This document shows, one piece after another, positions 1 through 7,714 of a stretch of 64,000 nt of DNA. How positions within the stretch are numbered: the stretch's first letter is position 1; each line of letters starts with the position of its first letter. The translations under genes were made by a program, and so were the position numbers. The notes below the pieces were generated by a model that was not told the DNA's origin, did not search any database, and saw only the letters and a list, made by a program, of their open reading frames with translations. The stretch lies in assembly GCA_964491915.1 (NCBI GenBank), contig CAZBHS010000002.1, positions 124,001-188,000 on the forward strand. The letters are read 5' to 3'. This DNA comes from JAHELQ01 sp964491915. Lineage in GTDB: Bacteria > Acidobacteriota > Aminicenantia > UBA2199.

Positions 1-450
1 GGATTATTGTCGCTGGCGGCAGCCGCAGTTTTTTTCGTTTACCGGCGATCCACCCCGGCGAAGTCCACAGTCAAAACCGCAAAAAAATACAGCACGTCGG
101 CGTTGACCGAAGACAGGGCTCTCGACATTCAGAACCGGCTGATGGATTTGATGGAGAAGGAGAAAGTCTATCTGGATCCGGATCTGACATTGAAGAAACT
201 ATCGGAAAAACTACAGGTTCACCCCAATTACCTGTCCCAGATCATCAACGAAACATTGCAGCAACGTTCGAGCGATTTTATCAATCGTTACCGCATCGAG
301 TACGTGAAAAAAAAATTGCTGGACGACGGGGAAAATCACAAAACAATTTTAGATATCGCCTTTGAATCGGGTTTCTACTCAAAGTCTGTGTTCAATACGG
401 CTTTCAAGAAATTCACCGGCGCCACGCCGTCAAAATTCCGCAAAAAATAA
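1..450 (+). CDS. AraC-family HTH regulator, C-terminal part (5' end outside window)
   Basis: The reading frame is open to the left edge, so this is the 3' part of a longer gene. The visible protein starts with a hydrophobic stretch ending in VYRR, which is probably the last membrane helix. A linker follows, then two helix-turn-helix units from about residue 75 (PDLTLKKLSEKLQVHPNYLSQ and ILDIAFESGFYSKSVFNTAFK). The ending GATPSKFRK is typical of AraC/HTH_18 DNA-binding domains. Membrane-anchored AraC regulators of this kind usually have an N-terminal 7TM or TPR sensor, which cannot be seen here. The next gene follows after 95 bases and may be a target, but that is inference. Confidence 0.85.
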   Translation, partial: GLLSLAAAAVFFVYRRSTPAKSTVKTAKKYSTSALTEDRALDIQNRLMDLMEKEKVYLDPDLTLKKLSEKLQVHPNYLSQIINETLQQRSSDFINRYRIEYVKKKLLDDGENHKTILDIAFESGFYSKSVFNTAFKKFTGATPSKFRKK

Positions 451-545
451 ACGTTCAAACGTTCTAGATTTCAATTTCGGACGATTTCCACCCAATACTC
501 ATAGTATCATGACTCCGTAAGCGAGAAAATTTCGAGGAGGTTCCG

Positions 546-1661
546 ATGAAAAAGATCATCGTGTTGTGTTTGGTTTTATTATTTTTGGTGTTTTATGGAT
601 TCGCGCAGGAAACAGTTAGCAATGAGTATAAACTCTCAGGTGAGAAAATTTTGGAAATTGCCGTGAAAACCGGCGGGCGCCTGGAGGTGACAGGCTGGGA
701 TAAAAAAATGATCAAGACCATGGGGGACTGTGAGTGGAAGCTCGAATGGAATAAAGACGGCGAAACAGTCGAACTGGAAGCCAGATGTCATAAAAAGAGG
801 GCCGAGGCTTCGAAGAATATCCCGGTATTGAAGGTGTTCATTCCTAAAAAGTTCGATCTGGAAATCAAGAATCAGGGCGGACCCATCCATTTAGATAATA
901 TCGAAGGCGCCATCAGCGGCAAAACTCTTGGGGGAGAACTGACGTTGAGTCGTTTGGCGGGAACTCTTCACATGAAAACCATGGGCGGAGCAATCACGTT
1001 GACAGACTCCAAATTGGACGGGACAGTATCCACTATGGGCGGCCGCGTGTTGTTTGAAAATGTAGCGGGGGATATCGAAGGCAACTCCAGGGGCGGAAGT
1101 GTTGTCTATAAAAATGTGAAAAAGAAAAGCGGCGAATCCAAAGGAAAACCCATTCGCTTGAAAACCATGGGCGGGGCCATGATGGTGAATCACGCCCCCA
1201 ACGGAGCCATCCTACATACTATGGGGGGGGAAATATCTATAAAGTCCGCCAAAAAATTTGTAGACGCCAAAACAATGGGCGGCAATATTGTCGTCGCAGA
1301 ATTGGATGGTTGGATAAAAGCCTCCACTATGGGCGGGAAGATTGACGTGACCGTGATAAACGATGCGGGCAAAGGCGAACGGGATGTCACCCTGGAGAGT
1401 AAAGGCGGCGATATTCATCTAACCATTCCCGCGGGCTTTTCGATGGATATTTATGCGGAAGTCATTGTGCCGAAAGGGCAAAATTTGGAGGAGAAGATCG
1501 TCAGCGATTTCCCCCTCGAGCACAACGTCCCCGAAACCCGGGAAACCAAAAAAGGAAAAGATATGAAGATCATCACCGCCACCGGAAAGATCGGCGGAGG
1601 TAAACATAAAATTATTTTGAAAACATGGTCTGGAAAAATATATATCAAAAAGAATAAATAA
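546..1661 (+). CDS. Secreted DUF4097-type beta-solenoid protein with TMGG repeats
   Basis: A signal peptide (residues 1-20, ending GFAQ) precedes a repetitive beta-strand domain like the DUF4097 'putative adhesin' family. The motif TMGG falls at residues 145, 163, 207, 225, 243 and 261, so neighbouring copies are exactly 18 residues apart. Degenerate copies are TLGG (127), SRGG (181) and SKGG further on. This regular spacing suggests a beta-solenoid with a Gly-Gly turn once per coil. The start is supported by GAGGAGG just upstream of the ATG. A paralogue begins 18 bases downstream and both are probably in one operon. Function is unknown; DUF4097 proteins are usually cell-surface or periplasmic and often sit beside sigma or sensor genes. 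Confidence 0.85.
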   Translation: MKKIIVLCLVLLFLVFYGFAQETVSNEYKLSGEKILEIAVKTGGRLEVTGWDKKMIKTMGDCEWKLEWNKDGETVELEARCHKKRAEASKNIPVLKVFIPKKFDLEIKNQGGPIHLDNIEGAISGKTLGGELTLSRLAGTLHMKTMGGAITLTDSKLDGTVSTMGGRVLFENVAGDIEGNSRGGSVVYKNVKKKSGESKGKPIRLKTMGGAMMVNHAPNGAILHTMGGEISIKSAKKFVDAKTMGGNIVVAELDGWIKASTMGGKIDVTVINDAGKGERDVTLESKGGDIHLTIPAGFSMDIYAEVIVPKGQNLEEKIVSDFPLEHNVPETRETKKGKDMKIITATGKIGGGKHKIILKTWSGKIYIKKNK

Positions 1662-1679
1662 TTTTCAAAGGAGATTCCG

Positions 1680-2639
1680 ATGGGAGTATCAAAAAAATTT
1701 ACCATCTTTTGTGTGTTTGTATTAAGCGTATTTCTGGTTGGAGCCTATGCAGGTGAGAAGCAAGAAATCAAAAAATCGTTCGGAGTCCACAAAACAGTCA
1801 AGCTGGCGTTAGTGAGCGGCGATTGTTCCATCGAGGCCGGCAATCGGAAAGAGATTACATTGTCGGTTATCCACACCTACAACCCTGAGAAATATGACGT
1901 GGCGGTGGAGAAAAAAGAGGGCGTCCTGGTATTGAAGGAAAAATTCAAAGGTTCGGTATCCGGCGATTCAGTGTGGACTCTCACTGTGCCGCGGGACACG
2001 GAGATCGTTTTTGCCTCCGCGTCCGGCGATGCCGACATCAAGGGCTTGACAAAAGCGCTGACCTTCAAGTCCGCGTCCGGAGACCTTGAATGCGGCGATA
2101 TCAAAGGTGATATCACCGTCTCCACCGCGTCCGGCGATTTAGAGATCAAGGATGTCATCGGAAACATTGCAGTCAAGACTGCCAGCGGCGATATCGAAGG
2201 AGGAAATCTGAAGGGAACGATGACCGTAAAAAGCGCCTCCGGAGATATTGAGCTCAAAGGACTGACCGGTAGTATCGATGTCAAAACCGCCAGCGGCGAA
2301 ATCGAACTGCAAGGGCTTACCGTAATGAGTGACAGTGTTATCAAAACCGCGTCCGGCGAAATTGACGTGAAATTGAAAGAGGGTGCGAAACACAATCTGA
2401 CATTGATTTCAGCCTCCGGCGATGTCGTGTTGGACTATGACGGCAAATCCTTGAAAGGGTTATTTGAGTTTTCAGCCCGCAAATCCAGCGGAGAGATCAT
2501 CTCGCCGGAAACGTTTCAGAAATCTGAAGAAACGGAGCGCCACGGGCAGAAGTATTTGGTAAAATCATTTAGCATCGGCGGCGACAGCCCCAAAATCATT
2601 TTGAAAACATCTTCCGGGACAATAGAATTGAAAAAATAG
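1680..2639 (+). CDS. Secreted DUF4097-type beta-solenoid protein with TASGD repeats
   Basis: This is a paralogue of the preceding gene. A signal peptide (about residues 1-24) is followed by a solenoid-like domain in which ASGD/ASGE occurs at residues 114, 132, 150, 168, 186 and 204, exactly 18 apart. Two looser copies follow at 224 and 245. The turn signature is ASGD instead of TMGG, so the two proteins share repeat length but not repeat consensus. AAAGGAG lies at a good distance from the ATG. The gene is followed by a strong terminator. The role is unknown; a surface-exposed or periplasmic structural function is inferred. Confidence 0.85.
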   Translation: MGVSKKFTIFCVFVLSVFLVGAYAGEKQEIKKSFGVHKTVKLALVSGDCSIEAGNRKEITLSVIHTYNPEKYDVAVEKKEGVLVLKEKFKGSVSGDSVWTLTVPRDTEIVFASASGDADIKGLTKALTFKSASGDLECGDIKGDITVSTASGDLEIKDVIGNIAVKTASGDIEGGNLKGTMTVKSASGDIELKGLTGSIDVKTASGEIELQGLTVMSDSVIKTASGEIDVKLKEGAKHNLTLISASGDVVLDYDGKSLKGLFEFSARKSSGEIISPETFQKSEETERHGQKYLVKSFSIGGDSPKIILKTSSGTIELKK

Positions 2640-2695
2640 AAAACCAGCGGTTATGATTTTACAATTCTTGATCCGAGAGATCAGAAACTCGTAAT

Positions 2696-2735
2696 GATAT
2701 AGGAGGCGGTGATTCGCCGCTTCCTATATCTTTTT
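2696..2735 (+). terminator. Rho-independent terminator after the DUF4097 pair
   Basis: A 14-base-pair stem with one mismatch (left arm GATATAGGAGGCGG, right arm CCGCTTCCTATATC, 7-base loop) is followed by TTTTT. It ends the plus-strand DUF4097 operon. It also overlaps the last codons and TAG stop of the convergent minus-strand radical SAM gene. Confidence 0.85.
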
Positions 2736-3623
2736 CCTCCCTTGATAGGCGCCTAACTCCATCATCCGGTTCCGAATTGCCTGGATTGTTTCCATCTTAT
2801 CCAACGCCCATAGAGGAGCGGCGAAAATTTCCCGATCCCGTTCGCCGGTGAGCCGGTGAATCACGATCTCAGGAGATAGATGCTCCAGGATAGAGACGAT
2901 GGCGTCGATGTACTCGCCTTTTTCCAATAGTGTGAATTCCTTTCGCGTGTACATATCAAAGAGGGGGGTGTCCTTCAACACATGAAATAGATGTAATTTC
3001 ACGCCCGCCGGTTGTAAGCGGTTCATCTCTTCGACTGTTCCCAGCATATCTCGCTGTGTCTCTCCAGGAATTCCGACGATAAGATGAACCACCACGTCGA
3101 TGCCTCGACCCTTCAATTTCTGGAAACAATCGAGAAATTGGTTGTATGTGTGGTTGCGGTTCAGGAAGGCGAGGCTCTTCCGGTGGGTCGATTGAAGACC
3201 CAGCTCCACCATCAAATAGGTTCGGCGATTGAGTTGTTCCAATAATGGATAGACATCTTCGGCGATAGAGTCCGGCCGGGTCCCGATGGATAGGCCGACA
3301 ATATCTTCAAAGTCGAAGATTATCTCATATTTTTGCTTCAATATTTCCAATGCCGCGTGTGTATTGCAATGGGCCTGGTAATAGGCGAGGTATTTTATCC
3401 CTTTGTGCCCGCGCATAAATTGTTTGATTTGCTCTTCGATAGGCAGCGAGAAGGTTTTGATAGGACCCGAACCATAATAATCACAAAAGATGCAACCGGC
3501 GGTGGAGATGGCGCCGTCTTTGTTTGGGCAAGAAAATCCTGCGTTTATCGGGATTTTACGAACTTTTTGATTGTCGAACTTTTGTCGAAGAAATGTATTG
3601 AAGGTATAGTATAGATCAATCAT
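2724..3623 (-). CDS. Radical SAM protein, YhcC/TIGR01212 family
   Basis: The 299-residue protein matches the YhcC family in length and motifs. The cluster-binding cysteines lie early in a C-x11-C-x2-C pattern (FSCPNKDG...GCIFC), which is characteristic of this family rather than the usual CX3CX2C. Further family signatures are the opening LYYTFNTFLRQKF, GLSIGTRPDS, ELGLQS and HLIVGIPGE. The substrate of the family is not established. It is the last gene of a three-gene minus-strand operon. Its start overlaps the receiver gene by 8 bases, suggesting translational coupling. Confidence 0.9.
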   Translation of the reverse strand: MIDLYYTFNTFLRQKFDNQKVRKIPINAGFSCPNKDGAISTAGCIFCDYYGSGPIKTFSLPIEEQIKQFMRGHKGIKYLAYYQAHCNTHAALEILKQKYEIIFDFEDIVGLSIGTRPDSIAEDVYPLLEQLNRRTYLMVELGLQSTHRKSLAFLNRNHTYNQFLDCFQKLKGRGIDVVVHLIVGIPGETQRDMLGTVEEMNRLQPAGVKLHLFHVLKDTPLFDMYTRKEFTLLEKGEYIDAIVSILEHLSPEIVIHRLTGERDREIFAAPLWALDKMETIQAIRNRMMELGAYQGRKKI

Positions 3624-3984
3624 TCAAGATGACATTCACCTTGCGCAACAGGTTCATGACATCCACCGGCTTTTCGAAAAATCCTTCCACAAAATAATTC
3701 TCGATGACGTCTCTCACCTCTTCCGCCCGGTAAATACCGGAGATGATGATGACAGGGATAAAGTACCTGTCTTTTACTTTTCGGACCAAATCGACGCCAT
3801 GCTCTCCGGGGAGCAGTAGGTCGGTAATTACAAGGTCCGGAACTTTTTCTTTCAGTAGATCCAGGGCATCGGTTCCATTTCCCGCCTCGCGGACATCATA
3901 GTTGTTCTCTCTGAAAAAGGTCACCAAAAGTTCCCGCGTTTCCTCTTCATCTTCAACGATCAATATCTCCCTTTTAGCTTCCAT
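3616..3984 (-). CDS. Single-domain response regulator (CheY-like receiver)
   Basis: The 122 residues form one receiver domain with no output domain. The acidic pair is E11/D12, the phospho-acceptor is D55 (LVITDLLLPG), the switch residue is S82 (IISG), and the conserved lysine is K105 (FFEKP). It overlaps pgsA by 11 bases upstream and the YhcC-like gene by 8 bases downstream, so the three are probably co-translated. No histidine kinase lies nearby, so its partner is unknown. It may act by protein-protein contact. Confidence 0.92.
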   Translation of the reverse strand: MEAKREILIVEDEEETRELLVTFFRENNYDVREAGNGTDALDLLKEKVPDLVITDLLLPGEHGVDLVRKVKDRYFIPVIIISGIYRAEEVRDVIENYFVEGFFEKPVDVMNLLRKVNVILND

Positions 3985-4573
3985 CTTTTGCCCTCTCGTA
4001 AATTTTAAAATATTCGTAAAACGACCACAACAAAAAAGTAAAGGTGGTAACGGAAAAAAAGTGTTTAAAAACTATTAGATCAATAGATTGCTTGAGATCG
4101 ACGATATAAATAAACAGCAGGAACGTCAGCATAAAAAAAGTCACTTTCCCGATAATGACAGAGGGTGGAACCAGGTGTCTCTCTTTGTATAAGATCATGC
4201 TGGCCATCAAAATTACAAGATCCCTGATAAAGACCGTCAGCGCCAACCAGAGCGGGAACTCCGCCTTGCAAATAAGCGCGATCACCATAAAAACAGTGAG
4301 AAGCTTATCTGCCACCGGGTCGAGTATTTTCCCTAGCTCTGTTTCCTGCGCCAATTTTCTGGCCAAATATCCATCGAAAAAATCCAATAGCACTGTGGTG
4401 ACATAAAATATCAATAACACAGGATAAATCTCGTCTGAAATATTCCAAATCAACACAAAGACCACTGGGGCCATCAGGATGCGAAGCGAACTAAGAATAT
4501 TTGGGAGATTTACTTGAAACTTCACATCCTCAAAATATAACATTTTCCAAAAAAAATCAAGCTCAAATCTCAT
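3974..4573 (-). CDS. pgsA: CDP-alcohol phosphatidyltransferase, probably phosphatidylglycerophosphate synthase
   Basis: This is a multi-pass membrane enzyme that transfers a phosphatidyl group from CDP-diacylglycerol to an alcohol, most likely glycerol 3-phosphate. The family motif DG-x2-AR-x8-G-x3-D-x3-D is complete (D67, G68, A71, R72, G81, D85, D89). The usual N-terminus NLPNILSSLRI begins only at residue 22, so the first 10-18 residues may be untranslated. Internal starts at residue 11 (ATG) or 18 (GTG) are possible, but none has a clearly better ribosome site. It heads an operon with a receiver protein and a YhcC-like protein. Which alcohol it uses is inferred from resemblance. Confidence 0.85.
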   Translation of the reverse strand: MRFELDFFWKMLYFEDVKFQVNLPNILSSLRILMAPVVFVLIWNISDEIYPVLLIFYVTTVLLDFFDGYLARKLAQETELGKILDPVADKLLTVFMVIALICKAEFPLWLALTVFIRDLVILMASMILYKERHLVPPSVIIGKVTFFMLTFLLFIYIVDLKQSIDLIVFKHFFSVTTFTFLLWSFYEYFKIYERAKDGS

Positions 4574-4602
4574 GCTGTCCGATATGTTTTCCTGTTTTTT
4601 TC

Positions 4603-4631
4603 TTGAAATTGGCCTTTATTTCTGATAATGT
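4603..4631 (+). promoter_or_regulatory. Sigma-70-like promoter for the duplicated secreted protein
   Basis: TTGAAA (4603-4608), a 17-base gap and TAATGT (4626-4631) lie about 30 bases before the start codon at 4659. A GATAAT overlapping the same place is an alternative -10 with a shorter spacer. This is a pattern match only. Confidence 0.45.
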
Positions 4632-4658
4632 AATTAAACGAAGATTCTGGAGGCAGTT

Positions 4659-5513
4659 ATGAGGTTAAAAAAAGGAATAATAAGTCTTCTACCGTTGGTA
4701 TTTCTGCTACTATTGGGAACATCCGCCGTGGAAGGTAATGATTTAGAATATAGGGAAGCCGTGTTCGCCCGGGTAACGGACGGAGGGCGGATGGTTCATG
4801 TTGACAACGCAGATTTTCGCAGAGGCGATAAAGTCAATCTCGTGTTGCTGAATGTCGGCCCCTTTACACTGGGTAACGACGGCAAGCATAAGTTCGATCT
4901 CGATCTCTTTGTCAAGGATTCGGCCGGTCAGGTGGTGTTGAATGAACCGGGATTGCTGGGAGACCAGGGGCATACATTTCTCGAAAATGGCATCGCTCCC
5001 TCATTGACCGGTATTTTTACCAGTCATGTGGGGTTGCGGGCCGGGAAATACCAGATGACAGTGGTCATTCGCGACCTGGTGGGAGACGGGATTTTGAAGG
5101 TAACGAGAGCCTTTACCCTCAATGCCCAATTATCCTTCTCCAAAGCGGTGTTCGCCCGTAAAAAAGATGGTGGGACTCTGGACATTATCGATAATCCGGT
5201 ATTTATGCGAGGCGAGGTCGTCCATCTGATTTTATTCAATGTCGGTACGTTCGCTGCGGGCGAAAACGGCGAGAATTGGTTCGATATCCATATGCTGGTG
5301 ACAAACCCCAGTGGGAAGACTGTGTTGGACCAGAAAAATCTCCTGGGTGAGAAGGGGCGCGGTGTGTTGGAAAAAAATATCGCGGAGAGTCCTTATGGAA
5401 TGTTCTTTTCCGACCTTTCAATGGAGGCCGGCGAATATTTGATAAAATTGACAATCGAAGACCGCGTCGGCGGCCAGTCCGTGTCGGTGACGCGAACGTT
5501 TATTCTTAAATGA
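4659..5513 (+). CDS. Secreted protein made of two tandem homologous domains
   Basis: No known family is recognised. A signal peptide (residues 1-25) is followed by two copies of one domain of about 125 residues. Each copy opens with AVFAR at residues 34 and 163, so the repeat period is 129 residues. Shared landmarks include DGG, RG(D/E)xVxL, NVGxF, the LLGxxG region, the AGxY segment and a final R-FxL strand. The pattern of alternating hydrophobic residues suggests an Ig-like beta sandwich. CTGGAGG supports the start. The stop overlaps the start of the radical SAM gene by four bases (ATGA), so the two are translationally coupled and probably functionally linked. Confidence 0.8.
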   Translation: MRLKKGIISLLPLVFLLLLGTSAVEGNDLEYREAVFARVTDGGRMVHVDNADFRRGDKVNLVLLNVGPFTLGNDGKHKFDLDLFVKDSAGQVVLNEPGLLGDQGHTFLENGIAPSLTGIFTSHVGLRAGKYQMTVVIRDLVGDGILKVTRAFTLNAQLSFSKAVFARKKDGGTLDIIDNPVFMRGEVVHLILFNVGTFAAGENGENWFDIHMLVTNPSGKTVLDQKNLLGEKGRGVLEKNIAESPYGMFFSDLSMEAGEYLIKLTIEDRVGGQSVSVTRTFILK

Positions 5514-6841
5514 AACGATTTACCTGTTCCTGGATTTACAACATCCTGGTGGTGTTGAGCGACGGCAAGGTTGTCTGCGGATGCGCCGATCCATATGGCG
5601 AGAGGCCGCTTGGCAACCTTGAAGAAGAGGATATCCTCGAAATATGGAATTCCGACGCCGTAAAAAAAATCCGGGAAGATCTCAATCGCGGCTATAGTCC
5701 GTTTTGTGAGCGCTGCGGGCTGAAACGCATGCTCGACGATGATGAACCGGCGCCTCAACAGCCGGTTCACATGGAGGTTTTGCCGCGAATATTTTTCGAA
5801 CCCACCGTGCTGTGCAACCTCTCTTGCTTCAAGGCGGTGTGCAATCATGATTCAGGTATCGTCAAGACCCGGGCGCGCGCGCAGTTCCCCATCGAGACAT
5901 TCGAAGCCTTGATGCGGCAAATCGGACCTCAATTAATCCGGCTCGACTTTTTCAATTATGGCGACCCCTTTGTCCACCCACAGGCGGTGGAGATGATCGA
6001 ACTCATCAAACGGGAATACCCGCACATCTTCCTCTACGTCAGTACGAACGGCTTGATGCTGGACCGGGAAAAAATTCGCCGCCTGGTGGCCTCCGGCCTT
6101 GACGAAATTACTTTTTCGGTGGACGGCACCGACCAGGAAACCTATGAGAAATACCGGGTGAACGGAGACCTCGAGAAAGTTCTCGATCTGATGTCGTTTT
6201 TTGTGGAAGAGAGGAACCGGTCCGGGCGCGAAGTGCCGTTCGTCAATTGGCGCTATATTTTGTTCAACTGGAATGATTCACGGCGGCAGATGAACAAAGC
6301 CCGGAAGCTGGCAAAAAAAATCGGCGTGGACCGCCTCACCTGGGAAATCACAGACCACCCGGAAGAGGCGAAATCTCATCGATACCAGATCGGCGCACCC
6401 CATTGGAAAAAAATCTACAATGAAATATGGGATTCCAGCCAAATCGGCAGCGCCCTCGAGAGCAATCGCTACGAAGCGCGAGTCAAGGTCTTGCAGCGGT
6501 CCATCGAAGCAACGGCTCATCAGCCGGTCTCGGTCCGGGTAAAGGTCAAGAACACCGGCGGCGCTTATTGGTGGAAGACCACCCACTCCGGCCGTCGCAT
6601 TATCCGTCTTGGCGCACAGCTTTTCGACAAAGACAAGAATCTCATCGAACTCAACTATGCTCGAGCTTTCCTGAACAAACCGCTCGAAGGGGGGCAAGCA
6701 GACATCCTTACCATCGAGCTACCGCCATGGAACCAACCGGGCGAGTACCGGCTCAAGTTCGACATGGTGTCGGAAGGCATCGATTGGTTCGAATCCGGAG
6801 GTTCCCCAACCACCTGGATCCCCTTTACGGTTAAATCCTGA
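5510..6841 (+). CDS. Radical SAM protein with N-terminal SPASM-like cluster and C-terminal Wzt-C-like beta domain
   Basis: Three parts are visible in the 443 residues. Residues 1-75 carry Cys6, 23, 25, 66 and 69 and resemble a SPASM auxiliary-cluster domain, but placed at the N-terminus. Residues 93-300 are a radical SAM core with Cys102, Cys106 and Cys111 (CX3CX4C, not the canonical CX3CX2C), followed by NYGDPF in place of the GEP motif. Residues 345-443 resemble the beta domain found at the C-terminus of Wzt and some glycan enzymes (RVKVKNTGG, FDMVSEGIDWF). It is coupled to the duplicated secreted protein upstream and lies 97 bases before a lanthipeptide-like precursor. A peptide- or glycan-modifying role is inferred; the substrate is unknown. 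Confidence 0.8.
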   Translation: MKRFTCSWIYNILVVLSDGKVVCGCADPYGERPLGNLEEEDILEIWNSDAVKKIREDLNRGYSPFCERCGLKRMLDDDEPAPQQPVHMEVLPRIFFEPTVLCNLSCFKAVCNHDSGIVKTRARAQFPIETFEALMRQIGPQLIRLDFFNYGDPFVHPQAVEMIELIKREYPHIFLYVSTNGLMLDREKIRRLVASGLDEITFSVDGTDQETYEKYRVNGDLEKVLDLMSFFVEERNRSGREVPFVNWRYILFNWNDSRRQMNKARKLAKKIGVDRLTWEITDHPEEAKSHRYQIGAPHWKKIYNEIWDSSQIGSALESNRYEARVKVLQRSIEATAHQPVSVRVKVKNTGGAYWWKTTHSGRRIIRLGAQLFDKDKNLIELNYARAFLNKPLEGGQADILTIELPPWNQPGEYRLKFDMVSEGIDWFESGGSPTTWIPFTVKS

Positions 6842-6884
6842 CTGTATAAAATTGGAGCAGCCTTCGCTCTTTCGCTTCATTCCA

Positions 6885-6913
6885 TTGACTTTTTCTGGGA
6901 AAGGGAGTAATTT
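6885..6913 (+). promoter_or_regulatory. Possible promoter of the precursor peptide
   Basis: TTGACT (6885-6890) and TAATTT (6908-6913) are 17 bases apart, and the precursor ATG lies 25 bases further on. The -10 match is weak. If real, the precursor can be expressed independently of the radical SAM gene. Confidence 0.35.
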
Positions 6914-6938
6914 AGTTTTGAGTGTGAAGGAGGAAACC

Positions 6939-7163
6939 ATGACAAAAAAACTAAAATTAAACCAGCTAAAAGTACAGAGTTTTGTAACCGGGTTATCCAG
7001 AGAAGAGAGAGCTGGAATCAACGGCGGAGAGTATACGATTGATACTGTTTGCCCGATTTGTGATTCCCTTAAAAATTATACCCAGTGCGGAACTTGCTTG
7101 ACCTGTAATTCTTACGATGTTAACTGCACGCTTTTTAATTGTACCGTGTGTTGTATGGATTAA
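6939..7163 (+). CDS. Class I lanthipeptide-type RiPP precursor, Cys-rich core
   Basis: The start is the ATG at 6939, preceded by GAAGGAGG; a longer in-frame start at 6852 has no ribosome site. The 74 residues split into a leader and a core at a double glycine (GINGG, residues 26-30). The leader TKKLKLNQLKVQSFVT matches the KLxLxxLKVxSFVT leader of Bacteroidota-type class I lanthipeptides. The 44-residue core contains 9 Cys and 9 Ser/Thr and ends in a CC pair, well suited to thioether rings. No LanB, LanC or peptidase-transporter lies in the window, so the modification genes are elsewhere or the neighbouring radical SAM protein acts on it. Product and activity are unknown. Confidence 0.8.
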   Translation: MTKKLKLNQLKVQSFVTGLSREERAGINGGEYTIDTVCPICDSLKNYTQCGTCLTCNSYDVNCTLFNCTVCCMD

Positions 7164-7177
7164 ATTCGCAGGCAAGG

Positions 7178-7714
7178 TTACATTTCTTTTCCCGGATTGG
7201 GGGGCTCCTCTCTATCTCTGAGGGATTCGCGGCGCCGGCGAATGTGATTTTTATATTTTGCCTTTATTTCACTTAATTGCTCGATTTGGGCTGGGGTCAA
7301 CACCTCTCTGAGATCGAAGAGGTAGTTCAGGTAGGCGATGAAGAGATCGGTTTTGTATTTGCCGATATCCCGCAGCAATTTCTCTACAGATTTGCGGTCG
7401 GTTTTTTTCCCTTTGAGCTGCGAGGCGAGTCTCAGTTCCATGATTTTTATCTCGGCGTTCTTGGCGATCGATATTTCCTCGAAGGCCAATAAGAGCGATT
7501 CCGCTTTTTCCAATTGTTCGGCAGAGAGATTGATCTTATCGCTGAACCTCAAGATGATGCGGCCGTCGAAAAGATCTTGCCCGCCAAAATAGCGGAGAAG
7601 CCGCAGCTTGTCCATGTGATCCAGGAAATCGGAACCAAGGGATAGTAGTTGTTGGCTAAGCGTCGCCACCATCAAGACCATCACTAGTATGATTGAAATT
7701 TTTTTGGGTTTCAT
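7178..7714 (-). CDS. Spy/CpxP-like periplasmic protein
   Basis: A signal peptide or N-terminal anchor (residues 5-26) precedes a wholly helical domain. Two LTxxQ-like motifs, LSAEQLEKA and LTPAQIEQL, are the hallmark of the Spy/CpxP and heavy-metal-sensor group. The tail is strongly charged (RRRRESLRDREE). It is the last gene of a sigma/anti-sigma operon and overlaps the preceding similar gene by four bases. A role in sensing periplasmic stress or metals and passing this to the anti-sigma factor is inferred from family and position. Only 14 bases separate its stop from the convergent precursor-peptide gene. Confidence 0.7.
   Translation of the reverse strand: MKPKKISIILVMVLMVATLSQQLLSLGSDFLDHMDKLRLLRYFGGQDLFDGRIILRFSDKINLSAEQLEKAESLLLAFEEISIAKNAEIKIMELRLASQLKGKKTDRKSVEKLLRDIGKYKTDLFIAYLNYLFDLREVLTPAQIEQLSEIKAKYKNHIRRRRESLRDREEPPNPGKEM

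Noticed and set aside
1877..2395. A 172-codon minus-strand open frame opposite the second DUF4097 gene
   Set aside because: It is a shadow of the 18-residue coding repeats (repeating SPDA/SPLA peptides) and has no independent support.
546..2639. Regularly spaced repeats that could be mistaken for a CRISPR array
   Set aside because: The repeats are 54-base protein repeats in frame within DUF4097 genes, vary at the DNA level and have no unique spacers.
6852..6938. Longer N-terminus for the precursor peptide
   Set aside because: The extra 29 residues overlap the putative promoter and lack a ribosome site, while ATG 6939 has GAAGGAGG.
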